DNA of 64,000 nt, taken from the NCBI GenBank assembly GCA_944548615.1, contig OX155967.1, positions 18,794,067 to 18,858,066 of the forward strand. The letters are read 5' to 3'. Below, one piece after another: positions 54,624-64,000 of this stretch (within the stretch, counting starts at the first letter, position 1; each line of letters begins with the position of its first letter). Made by a program: the position numbers and the translations under genes. The notes beneath the pieces are model-generated. The model saw only the letters and a program-made list of their open reading frames with translations. It did not search any database and was not told the DNA's origin. This stretch comes from Micropterix aruncella. Its lineage: Eukaryota > Arthropoda > Insecta > Lepidoptera > Micropterigidae.

Positions 54624-55224
54624 TCTATACTTATATTATAAAGGGGTAAAGTTTGTGACGTTGTAGGAAGTAATCTCTGGATCTACTGAACCGATTTTGA
54701 AAATTCTTTTACCAATAGAAAGCCACGTTATTTATGAGTGTCATAGGAAATGCTGTCAGCGACAGCACATGCTGTCAGCGACAGCATATGTCTAACTTTT
54801 ATATTTAAGTCACAAAAGTACTTAGTATTTTATAATAAAAAAATAATTTAAATCGTTAGGTCATGTTTATTGGTCATATTATCAACAATTATGAATTCTT
54901 ATCAAAATAAGTAAGTTTATCGTCTCAAGTGCTTAAAACAAAAGACTTTTCCCTCTAACTGCATATAATCTTTTACTGCATAAATAGTTAAAGAGATAAT
55001 ACGCTCACAAATAAGACACTCACAAGAAGACACTCACAAATAACGGTATTATAGTCAAATTGTCATGCAAATACATATGTACATACATATGCAGTAAAAA
55101 TATAACCCTTCTTTTGGCAGTCAGGAAATAAATCATAGCACTCAGTACCTACTAACCGAACCACATTTATAATTTCACATATAAAAAGTTTTACCGCCCA
55201 ACGAAGTGGGCACGGGTCAGCTAG
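54624..55224 (+). mobile_element. Helitron H1, copy C, complete, 601 bp
   Basis: A|TCTATACTTATATTATAAAG to GCCCAACGAAGTGGGC, ACGGGTCAG, CTAG|T. It is shorter than copy A because the stretch after TTTATGAGTGTCATAGG is deleted to GCTGTCAGCGACAGCA, which is duplicated (54750-54787). Noncoding. Confidence 0.92.
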
Positions 55225-55257
55225 TACATACCTATAGTACTACAATATAACCAGATA

Positions 55258-55500
55258 TTGCACTGCAAACAGTCGCAAAGTTGCAGGAGTTGCTGCTGGA
55301 GACTCTTGTTCGACCACCGTACTTGCCAGACCTTGCTCCAATAGAGTTTTTTTTCAGAATTTAGAACTAAGGAAAAAAATCAACTTTGAAGAGTCGGTGA
55401 AAAACACCTCTAAAGCAGTCATTGGTTTCTGTTCACGAGAGTTTTACAGCAGAGGATTTAAGCAACATCCATTAAAATGACAAATCTGCATAGATAATAT
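55258..55500 (+). pseudogene. Mariner transposase C-terminal remnant
   Basis: The frame encodes QTVAKLQELLLETLVRPPYL then PDLAPIEFFF, matching the PPYSPDLAP.D...F block that carries the last catalytic Asp region of mariner transposases. Here a Glu (IEF) stands where Asp is usual. Stops and frameshifts follow, with a recognisable later segment (VHERVLQQRI). Only the final third of the gene remains. Confidence 0.7.
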
Positions 55501-55546
55501 GGATCAATATGTCTATTAATTAAATATATATTTTCATACAAAAATG

Positions 55547-55589
55547 TTGGCCTTAAATTTCGTTTATTATAAAGGAAATTTAAGGCCAA
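55547..55589. other. Perfect 15-bp-arm hairpin
   Basis: TTGGCCTTAAATTTC and GAAATTTAAGGCCAA flank a 13-nt loop. It lies about 50 bp beyond the mariner remnant and may be a foldback of its terminal region. Confidence 0.9.
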
Positions 55590-56158
55590 TAAAGCCAGGT
55601 TTATACAACAGCAACTTCATAGGTAAGGATCCAATATTTTATTGATTAATGATACGACATTAGAGCAGTTGCTAAAATTTTGTAACATACGGTTTGAAAT
55701 TGGTTGTGATCCCACGTTGAAACTCATAACTTTACGTGTGTAATTCAATTTGCATAGATTCAGCATTTGGATGTAAATTTTGAGGTATGGCCCATTATGC
55801 TATTACAAAAAGCTACATATTATATGAGACAGCTGTTGCTTGAAAGGTGTTTTAGTGTGTTCTCACCAGGTGCTGATTTCTTCACTGGTCAACGGTCTGC
55901 CATTCTTTCGCATGAGTTATCGGCTTTTGATTGACATCTTTTTACTTTCTTTTATCGCGGAGTATGCTTATGCTTGCTTCTGATTTTTTCTGGGAATCAG
56001 CTCAGTTAGAGATTAGCTCGGTATGTTACGTAACATGGTTGCCAAACGCGCTTTTTGGGCAAGACATACCTTTTAACACGCTTCTATTTCCTTGGCCTGT
56101 ATGTATCAATATATCAATTAACGGAATCTTGCCAATCGAATTTCAACCACTTCTAAAC
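55590..56158. other. No recognised feature
   Basis: The 89-residue frame at 55931-56200 has no family signature and runs into repeat DNA, so I do not call it. Confidence 0.35.
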
Positions 56159-56670
56159 TTGGCAATTGTGTGTAGCTCTGATGACAATACAATAATATGA
56201 TACCATAGAGCTGAGCTAATGATGGAGGCAGAAGGTAGTCACAGGAACTGCATAACAAAACAAAGTATGTAACCAAGTCGTGTATATTCTGGTCGTGAAT
56301 GATTTCCAGGGTCTAATGATGGAGCCGGAAGGTTGGTACTGAAATTCTACAACAGAACAATGTATCTTAGCCGTATTTAGGGTTATTGGAATTGGCTTGA
56401 GATGTAATCTAGCCATGAATGATTTCTATTGTCTGAGCCGGAAGGTGGCACTGGAATTATATATTGGAACAACGTATCTTAGCCGCGTTTGGGCTTTTTG
56501 GAATAGTCTTGAGAGATACTCCGGTCATGAATAGTTTCCAGGGTCTGATGACGGAGCCGTAAGGTAGGCACTTGAACTCAATACTGGAACAATGAATGAT
56601 TAACGTATTTAGGCTTGTTGGAATCGTCTTGAGATGTACTCTAATCATAAATGATAACATTGTGATAAGA
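56159..56670 (+). repeat. Tandem array (~115-bp units) derived from the 376-bp TIR element
   Basis: Entry sequence TAGCTCTGATGACAATACAA and TAATATGATACCATAGAGCT parallels 12175-12220. GGAG(C/G)CGGAAGG-type marks then recur at about 56224, 56321, 56434 and 56552, each followed by GGCACTGGAATT-, AACAATGTATCTTAGCCG- and CTTGAGATGTACTC-like blocks. The parent element has two such units, this one about four. Confidence 0.7.
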
Positions 56671-58012
56671 CGAAAAGTACCTTTTATTCTTATCACGTTT
56701 TGTGATGCCACAACCCAGATACATTGAAAAATCTAATTATGAATATATTACAATTTAATTAAGTAATCTGTTTATTATGAAAATAGTTATTCTCCTCTTA
56801 TCTTTGTATTTACATAAAATATTCCTTTTTCCTATTTTTCGTTCTCATAAAATGTGTCATTACTTTTTATCATAAAATTTTCGTTACATAAAATACCATT
56901 ACATAATTATATATTTTATTTTATTATTACTATCTATTTAATAATTAATTCATTTATTAGCATATTAATATACATGTTTATGAATCTATTTACTGTTTTT
57001 TTCTGCTCTATTTACTTAATATTTACTCTTTTAATACTTTGGACTGTTTAGTAACTTAGCAACTACTTTTCAGAATATTTTCTGTGTATTTAAAAAACCC
57101 TAATAATTTCACTTTTCACTTTAAAAAATGCTTGTACATTTTAAACTTTTCTTTTATATAGAATAACGCACTATATGACCGTTTAATTGGTGGAAACATA
57201 TAAATGGTTTATGTTTGTTATATTTTGATTAAGTAAATATGTTTTTTGTACTGTCTGTTTCCTGAATAAAATAAAATAAAAAATAAATAAAATAAGACTA
57301 AAAAGTTAAAAAAAACACACTTTTTAAGCACTGCATTAAAAAAAGCACAAAAAACTTTTTTTACCACTGTTTACATCTTGTACGAATTATCACTTGCATT
57401 CTCTAATATGGGTAGCTGTTCGCGAGAGATCGATTCTTAGAAGCTTATATTCCTCTTTCACACGCTCGAGCCACCCCATAACAGACATAAATAACAGACA
57501 CTGAAACAAAATACGGCTCATTCAAATATTAAAATCATCCGCAAGGAAGTCCTAACTAAATACGCAGGACAAAATTCCATGAAAGGTCCTGGTAATAATA
57601 TATCGCCGTCTTTAAGGGCCGAAGACCCCTAATTAATTATCAGCCTGTCATTTCTCGCAGTGGATATATCGAGGGTGTCGACCGATAACAAAAAATCGTA
57701 AACGCGGCAAGCCGCTCGCGCAACCCTCTTATATTAAAACAAATGTGGTAATCTCAAAATAATCGCAATGTTTGAGGTAATTAGGAGGCTATTAATTATT
57801 CGACTGAAAGCTTGGATAAAATCAAATACTTATAATTTTGCTAGCTATTCGAAGGAATTTTAAGTACTAAATATGATGTATTGTTAATGTTTAATCTACA
57901 TATTTTCGCTATAAACCTAATGATAATGTAGTAGTAATACATATTATAGAAAATTACCTTCAATTAAGGTGAGATTAATTTAAGTTAAAAATGTAAGCCT
58001 CATTGAATAATA
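56671..58012. other. No recognised feature
   Basis: A/T-rich DNA. Hydrophobic frame 56854-57051 is low-complexity Ile/Phe/Leu. No gene supported. Confidence 0.35.
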
Positions 58013-58538
58013 TGTAATCTCGCTAAGCCACACCCCTTAACCCTCAGTAGGCCGGTCTCTTACCGCCGCCATTGCCTTTTAACCAATCACGGGTTAGAGT
58101 GGCGGGGCTTTAGCGAGGCTAGTGAACGATTTTGGAAAATCGAACAGTCACAAAAATACCGAGGTCGAGAATGAACGACCCTTAAGCGGCGGGATAATAG
58201 TGTACATACGGCAGCCCTTGGCTGGTCTCGTACTCGCGCGCATAATTTAAGTGTATACTGTAACTCACGAGTAAATTGAGGGACAATAAACGTTCTTTAG
58301 AAATAAACTCTTTCACTGTGTGATCATCTAATAGAGTGTGAACCAGATACGGGAGACTACTCGGCGGCCAGGAAGAACGAGAGAACCCGAAGGTAAATAA
58401 CATTTACAGTCCACAAAAACCACCCTTCAGCAGTGGGAGAAACTCACAGAAAAATAACTGATGGATTTTATAACCAAAAGTGATCCATCGCAGCCGGATG
58501 AAAAATAAAGAAAAGAACCTTGAAAAATAAATTGTACG
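58013..58538 (+). promoter_or_regulatory. Putative 5' LTR and leader of a second BEL/Pao element
   Basis: Lies directly upstream of a BEL/Pao Gag frame. It has a TGT start candidate (58013), an inverted pair CTCGCTAAGCC..GGCTTTAGCGAG (58019-58117), an AACCAATCAC box and AATAAA signals at about 58286 and 58302, all LTR-like. GGCGGCCAGGAAGAACGAG (58361-58379) could be a primer-site relative. The LTR end and a second LTR could not be fixed. Confidence 0.4.
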
Positions 58539-59868
58539 ATGGAGTCGACCGCAGAAAAATCGAACGTATCGAGGCGGACCTGGTCACAAAGCAGCAGGAG
58601 GAGTGAAAGAGTTCAGGAAGTGAAAGAAGCATCAGAACAGCTGAGGCGGGTCACCAGAGAACAAGCAAAGGTAGCCGCGGAAAAGAAAAAATTGGAATCA
58701 GAGGCGATAACGCAAAGGGAACAACTCCGTGCGACCGAAGAGATAGCGACGGCAAAACGCAGATCGGAGGCGGCAGGGGCGGCGGCTGCGATTCAAGTGC
58801 AACATGCAGATTTAGAAGCTGAATTGCAGATGCTAGAAGCAGACCGTCAGCACGCACTTAGAGTGTTAGACGTAGTTTCCGAAGCTTACGACTCAGAAAA
58901 AAGCGGAGAATGGGAGACAAGAAGTTACGCCGATCTTGAAGAAACAGCAGGTCGTACTACGCTGTGGGCAGAGACGCAAGCACCGCTGACTTCATATAGT
59001 GAACCCGACCAAATAAAACCACGAAATGAAGAGCGATACCGCGGCAGGAGAGAAGAAGAATCGGACGAGGCGATGCAGCTCGAGGCGGGCGCGGCGGCAC
59101 CTCACGGGGCAACACATCGCGCGGCACACGAGGGGATGCGGCTCGAGGCGGGCGCGGTGGCACCTCACGGAGCAACACATCGCGCGGCGCACGAGGGGAC
59201 GCGGCTCGAGGCGGGCGCGGCGGCACCTCACGGAGCAGCGCATCGCGCAGCGGGCGGCGAAATCGCGACCGAAGCGGACGCGGCGGCCACAGACGCCGCC
59301 GCGGTCGCTGGCTCCAGCACAGGAGACGGGTCCGATGACAGCGCGAGCAAAAAATTAATAAGCCAGGTATGTCGAGTAATTTCAATAGCCTCCTCGAAGC
59401 CGCAATATAACAAAGAACTTCCACCCTTTAGTGGAGATCCACTTCAGTTTTTAGCCTTTAAATCGATTTTTAACCAGTCCACCGAAGTTATAGGTCTGAA
59501 TGACGAACAAAACTTACTTCGCTTGCAATCCGCGATACGCGGACGAGCAAGAGATTGCGTTTCAGGGTTACTTTTATCCCCTGCGAACGTTGGCGAAATA
59601 ATGAAAACATTAGAGACGTTATTTGGAAATCCAAATGTAATTATTCAGCGCACACTAGCTGATTTACGTAAAACCAGGGACCTCTCTGAATTTATAGAAG
59701 CAGAGGAATTGTTGCAATTTGCTTGCCAAGTTAAGAATCTGGTGGCCACAGTAAAATCAGTAAATAGGATTGAGCACCTATGGAACCCAGAACTTTTAGG
59801 TTCTCTTGTAGCGAAGTTGCCAAAAAACTTATTAACATTGTGGCTAGGAGATAAAGGAAAGGGTAAAC
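58539..59868 (+). CDS. gag: BEL/Pao Gag protein, 5' part (runs into an assembly gap)
   Basis: About 443 residues before the gap. Residues ~20-120 are Glu/Lys/Arg/Ala-rich with heptad-like spacing, a likely coiled coil (VKEASEQLRRVTREQAKVAA). Residues ~181-243 are a 21-residue repeat in three copies, followed by an acidic Ala-rich linker. From ~285 the Gag core of the DUF1759 type reads LPPFSGDPLQFLAFKSIFNQ, IRGRARDCVSGLLL, LETLFGNPNVIIQRTLADLR and LVAKLPKNLLTLWLGD. The ATG at 58539 is the first in frame. The open frame nominally continues through the Ns into a LINE, but that fusion is an artefact. Confidence 0.85.
59079..59267 (+). repeat. 63-bp in-frame tandem repeat (x3) in Gag
   Basis: Units start at 59079, 59142 and 59205 with CTCGAGGCGGGCGCGG. 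Each encodes LEAGAxAPHGAxHRAAxxGxx (21 residues). The third unit diverges at its end. Very G+C-rich compared with the surrounding sequence. Confidence 0.92.
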
Positions 59869-60068
59869 NNNNNNNNNNNNNNNNNNNNNNNNNNNNNNNN
59901 NNNNNNNNNNNNNNNNNNNNNNNNNNNNNNNNNNNNNNNNNNNNNNNNNNNNNNNNNNNNNNNNNNNNNNNNNNNNNNNNNNNNNNNNNNNNNNNNNNNN
60001 NNNNNNNNNNNNNNNNNNNNNNNNNNNNNNNNNNNNNNNNNNNNNNNNNNNNNNNNNNNNNNNNNNNN
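59869..60068. other. Assembly gap of exactly 200 N
   Basis: The round length indicates an arbitrary scaffolding gap, so the real distance and even adjacency of both sides are unknown. Confidence 0.98.
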
Positions 60069-61433
60069 GACAAATTAAAAATTGCCAAAGTAATTCCAAT
60101 ACATAAAGGGGGAGATAAGCAGGACCTCAATAACTATCGACCTATCTCCATTTTAAACACGATCTCCAAGATCTTCGAGAAAGTTGCAAAGGCGAGACTC
60201 TATAAATTTTTAATTGAAAATAAAATACTCTCAGACAATCAGTTCGGTTTTAGGGAAGGTTTAGGGACAACAGACGCTATAGCAGCCTTAACTGAATTTA
60301 TAGTCAAAACGGTGGATAAAGGAGACAAGTGTCTAGGAGTTTTCCTTGACCTTGCAAAGGCTTTTGACTCCGTTCCTCATAATATATTATTATGCAAACT
60401 GAGCAGTGTAGGAATTAACTATACAAGTCTTAAATGGTTTGATAGTTACCTATCCAACAGGGTACAAAGTGTCACCATCCAGGGCCTCCAGAGTAAAAGC
60501 CAGCATCTCACGTATGGTGTGCCACAGGGTAGCGTTTTGGGACCCATTTTATTCCTCGTCTACATAAATGACCTATGTCAGTTACCAGTAGGTAAAATCA
60601 TCACATATGCCGATGACACTGTTATACTATTCAAGGGTTCAAACTGGGATTACACATTTGAGAAAGCAAACGAGGGCATGGAAATTGTTAAAAATTGGCT
60701 AGGAAACTTTATGTTGACGCTTAATGTTGGCAAAACCAAATACATGCCATTTAGTATAACAACCAGAGGTCAACCCACTACTAATAAAACCTAGCCTATA
60801 CAAAGAGAAATATCTTGGAAATATCTAGGCATCACTTTAGATTGCTTTCTCCGTTGGGATTCTCATATACATAACGTGGCTACGAAGGTGCGAATCCTTG
60901 GATATGTTTTCAAAGAACTGAGGAATATTCTGGATTCCAAAACACTAAAAACTGTTTATTATGCTTTATGTGAATCGCTTATTACTTACGGCATAATTGG
61001 ATGGGGTGGATGTGGTAAAACCCTGCTAGAGCCATTGCAAGTTGCGCAGAAATTTATATTAAAAATTATTCTACGTAGACCATATCGCCATCCCACTAAT
61101 GAACTTTATAAGGAAGCTAAAGTTCTTGACTGTAGGCAACTTTTTCTAAAAACTTCCCTCTTAAGGCTATTTTTGGACAGTAACTCAAATTTAGGAATAA
61201 TTCAGAACCGGCGACCAACGAGACAAGTTTTAGAAAATAGCTCAATAATACCCAGAAGGAAAACATCATTTGGACAAAGACATTACTCTTTCATTGCGCC
61301 GAGATTTTACAATCTGATCCATATGGAATTAAAAATGAACTTGACATTCAGGGAATTCAAAAATAAACTAAAGAAATGGTTATCGAATCATGACAGACTA
61401 ACCATACATCAAATGTTAGAAATAATAGTATAA
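60069..61433 (+). pseudogene. LINE reverse transcriptase (CR1/Jockey-like), one nonsense stop
   Basis: Motifs: KVIPIHKGGDKQDLNNYRPI, ISKIFEK, DNQFGFREGLGTTDAI, VFLDLAKAFDSVPHNIL, YGVPQGSVLGPILFLVYIND, TYADDTVILF (catalytic Y-A-D-D), LTLNVGKTKYMPF; then a TAG at 60792-60794. Beyond it, the same frame resumes as WKYLGITLDCFLRWDSH, LITYGIIGWGG and a C-terminal IHMELKMNLTFREFKNKLKK. 60876 and 58539 share phase with it, so no frameshift is needed. The endonuclease part is lost in or before the gap. Confidence 0.88.
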
Positions 61434-61990
61434 TAAAACTTAGGTGCACAAATTATTAACATATTTTTAAACATATATGTTAAGTATATTTTAACATTGA
61501 ACTAACTACCAAAAATTATTTGACTTTGACAATGAAGTATACTTTTTAGACTAGGTAATTTTATATTAATAAATATTAATGACCGTTTCTTCCTTTTCTC
61601 ACATATAACTTTATTTATTTTATTTAATCGAATTTTATATGATATTTATTGCAGATTAAATAATGGAATTGCATTTTATTTATTATATTATCTTTTAATA
61701 TTTTTTTATTATTATTATTTTTTTATTTTATTCTGAAGACCACATTTTAGGGCAATTTAGTGTCATTAGCTTTTTACTAAAACTTATATATTTGTAAGCA
61801 ACCAAGCAATCAAGCAATCTTGACTGTAATATTGGAGTCCTGTCCACCCTAGAACGGGCTAGTCCCAGTTGGGTGACAGAAACAAATAAGCAAAAGGTTA
61901 AGGGTTTGCCATTCGGTTCCTGTTATTTTTATAAGCTAATCAATGTTTCATAGTAATTAATTCTTAAATAAATAAATAAATAAATAAATA
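61434..61990 (+). mobile_element. 3' UTR and (AAAT)n tail of the LINE
   Basis: From the ORF2 stop at 61431-61433, about 530 bp of A/T-rich UTR with CCTGTCCACCCTAGAACGGG and CTAGTCCCAGTTGGGTGACA near the end, finishing in AAATAAATAAATAAATAAAT at about 61966-61990. Confidence 0.65.
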
Positions 61991-62896
61991 GTAATATAAT
62001 TTTTACTTTATAAAAACTATTCATTTGAGAATTTATTATATTATAATTGAAAAGCCAAATCGACTATATTAGACGACGCGCGAAGCCGAAATCGTCATTT
62101 GTAATTCTCCACTGCCAACGGTCGGACGTATTCCCTTGTCGCCGCGGTATACCTATACATCTTTATGTATATATTATCGAAAGCGCGCGGGCGCGTGGCA
62201 TTGCAAAAAATATCTAAATTTTTAGTCGCGTCAACTCGGAAGGGAGCCTTAACGCGTGCACGAGTCGAAGAACGTGCATGACGCTTCTTACGGGAAAACA
62301 ATATTGCTCCTAGCTAATCAAGACCCTAGGAAGAGGAGACATTTGTCAACACTACAACAGTAGCGATAATATAGTTATCTTTCAAAGAATGTATGTATTG
62401 TCATTTGCGCAAGGGTCTATTATATTGAAGAAAGCCGGCAGGCGGCATCCTTAATGGCGTTTCGTAGCACCATTGATTTTACACTATAAAATCAATGGTA
62501 GCACTTTAAATGGACAATCGCGAAGCGCACGTCGAATTAAAACTAACACGAAACGGTACCGTAAATTGCTCCACGATAAATCGGAGATAAAGCGCGTACT
62601 TTGAAATTACACCGAAGGCATTTATTACCATTACATTTATTACATTTATACTAGGGCATTTATGGCGCGAAACAACAGTCGATAATATAATATTATATTC
62701 AAAACTGGTGCATGCGTCCGAAGCGCTTGCGGTGAGGGCCGTAAGATTGTCACTCAGGCCAAAATTAACGTTTTTGGTTTTACATTTTTCTTTCTAAATC
62801 CTAATCTATTCTATATCTTTGGTTCTAATTTCTAAACAAGTAAATATATTATTAGTAATAAATAATAAATTAATCATTTAAAAAAAAACACTAAAT
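61991..62896. other. Unclassified sequence, includes a 13-bp hairpin
   Basis: No gene recognised. CpG-bearing stretch 62080-62300 (GCGCGCGGGCGCG). A perfect hairpin (ACCATTGATTTTA/TAAAATCAATGGT, loop CACTA) lies at 62469-62499. Confidence 0.4.
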
Positions 62897-63268
62897 ACAC
62901 GCTTTTGGGCTATGATACGATATTCACATACACACGGCTATGATACGATATTCCATCATGGAATGCCAGTGCCTATCTTCCGGCTTCATCATCAGACATT
63001 GAAACCTAATCGTGGTCAAAGTTCATTCCAAGACTTTTCTAACAAGTCCAAACACAGCTATGATACGATGTTCCATCATGAAGTTCCAGTTCATATCTTC
63101 TGACTCCGATCATCAGATCAGTTCGACAGTACCATATTATTGTATTGTCATCAGAACTACATACAGCTGCCAATTTTCATGACGCTACGATCCTTGGAAG
63201 ATGGCTAAATTAGTTACCTTAGATTCCATTACATAGTTACATACAGGTCGACCTAATAAAAGCGTGTT
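62897..63268 (-). mobile_element. 376-bp TIR element, copy 2 (inverted)
   Basis: ACACGCTTTT at the left and AAAAGCGTGTT at the right. The whole interval is the near-identical reverse complement of 12067-12442, differing by scattered single-base changes and a few indels. Confidence 0.85.
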
Positions 63269-64000
63269 CAAAATACGACTTCCTTTACTTTTAGTACGGT
63301 TTTAATACACTATTTTTAATGCGGTTTTTTAATGAAACATTTGAGGTTTATGTATTTATCCATGTCGAAACATTTATATTTCCGGAATGTACTCAATCAG
63401 ATCTTTCATTTGACTTTAAACACGATATATTTATGCTATTTTTTTGTCATTTGGACATTTAGACATCTACTTAATATTTGACACTCAGGATGACATAGCG
63501 ATTCTAACAATACCACACACTTCTAAATCGCTTTAAGCGTTTAGAAGATATGGTGCAATAAAGAAACGTAAAAATACATAAATGAAACATTAATACATTA
63601 CACTCCTTTTTTTTCATAAAAATAGGAACGTTTTTTGTGTAATCTGCCCAGAAAGGGATACACTGTAACGACATCTGTTTTGTTGGTTAACAATATTAAG
63701 ATCGAGAGTATTCAAAGCGGTGTGTGTTGATTGCCGTCTTGTTGCCGGGCGGGTAAAATATTTTACTTCACACAGCATAGTTTTAAGCTGTCCGCGTGGG
63801 GTGTAGACTAGGCGGGTGCGAGACCGGCGGTGGAAACTCGGCGTACACACCCAGCGGGGTGCAAACCGAGCTGCCCCCGATATAAATACTAAGGTCTCGA
63901 TCGAAGAAACTAAAGGAATGTAAATAAGACTGGCCTTGAATTAACGGTTCTTCCGATAAAAACGATATTGTTATCCCCAGTGAACACTCTAGGAAGACGA
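63269..64000. other. Unclassified; dispersed repeat traces and a TATA-like box
   Basis: 63380-63500 (TGTACTCAATCAGA, CATTTGGACATTTAGAC, ACTCAGGATGACATA) resembles 5160-5310. CCCGATATAAATACTAAGG (TATAAATA at 63881) after a G+C-rich stretch could be a core promoter or LTR U3 end, but the window stops before anything it might drive. Confidence 0.35.

Noticed and set aside
56209..56670. CRISPR-like array
   Set aside because: The units are contiguous diverged repeats without spacers, in a eukaryotic setting.
58957..59424. Minus-strand Arg/Pro-rich frame of 155 residues
   Set aside because: It is the antisense shadow of the Gag coding sequence and its 63-bp repeat.

Overview
This is eukaryotic DNA, most likely from a moth or butterfly. 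I base that on the repeat content: Helitrons ending in a hairpin plus CTAG, a tRNA-derived SINE, RNase H-bearing and CR1/Jockey-like LINEs, BEL/Pao, piggyBac and Harbinger remnants, and (AAAT)n-type LINE tails. The species call is inference. I found no convincing host gene, rRNA gene, stand-alone tRNA or CRISPR array. The window reads as intergenic, transposon-dense sequence in which nested insertions give relative ages.

Layout. 0-5.5 kb: an unclassified repeat pair, a foldback element, two SINE copies (one inserted into an RTE-like LINE with an 8-bp duplication), about 430 bp of (TA)n, and a mariner-like scrap. 5.9-7.15 kb: a ~100-bp-unit array split by a truncated LINE. 9.9-14.4 kb: a Helitron, two copies of a noncoding family that duplicates its target site, and an element with a 118-bp minisatellite core that carries a nested 376-bp inverted-repeat element. 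15-26 kb: LINE pieces, a retropepsin scrap, a SINE and a Helitron. 26.5-34.2 kb: a Harbinger-like DNA transposon (TTA duplication) interrupted by a 6.9-kb BEL/Pao retrotransposon (ACATG duplication, LTRs that read as identical), the youngest event here. 34.5-42.5 kb: further minisatellite and noncoding-retroposon copies and a Helitron. 43.0-46.7 kb: a nearly intact endonuclease/RT LINE with a 45-nt A tail and one in-frame stop. 46.8-50.1 kb: a noncoding retroposon and two Helitrons of different families 7 bp apart, the second carrying a TTAA-flanked insertion with a 42-bp-arm hairpin. 51.5-52.5 kb: a piggyBac-like deletion derivative. 52.8-53.4 kb: a C-rich tract running into a minisatellite unit. 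54.3-55.2 kb: a partial plus a complete Helitron. 56.2-56.7 kb: a tandem array expanded from the 376-bp element. 58-62 kb: a BEL/Pao Gag with an in-frame 21-residue repeat, a 200-N gap, and a LINE reverse transcriptase.

The genes do not form a pathway. The coding regions are self-replication genes of mobile elements (Gag, protease, RT, RNase H, integrase, endonuclease, transposases), nearly all broken. The most interesting component is the ~610-740-bp noncoding family with a conserved structured 5' end (starting near GTTGTCAACTACAACGGGCG) and a conserved 3' end (ATTAGCTCCCA). Two copies have clear 13-14-bp target duplications and no A tail. I could not assign it to a known class.
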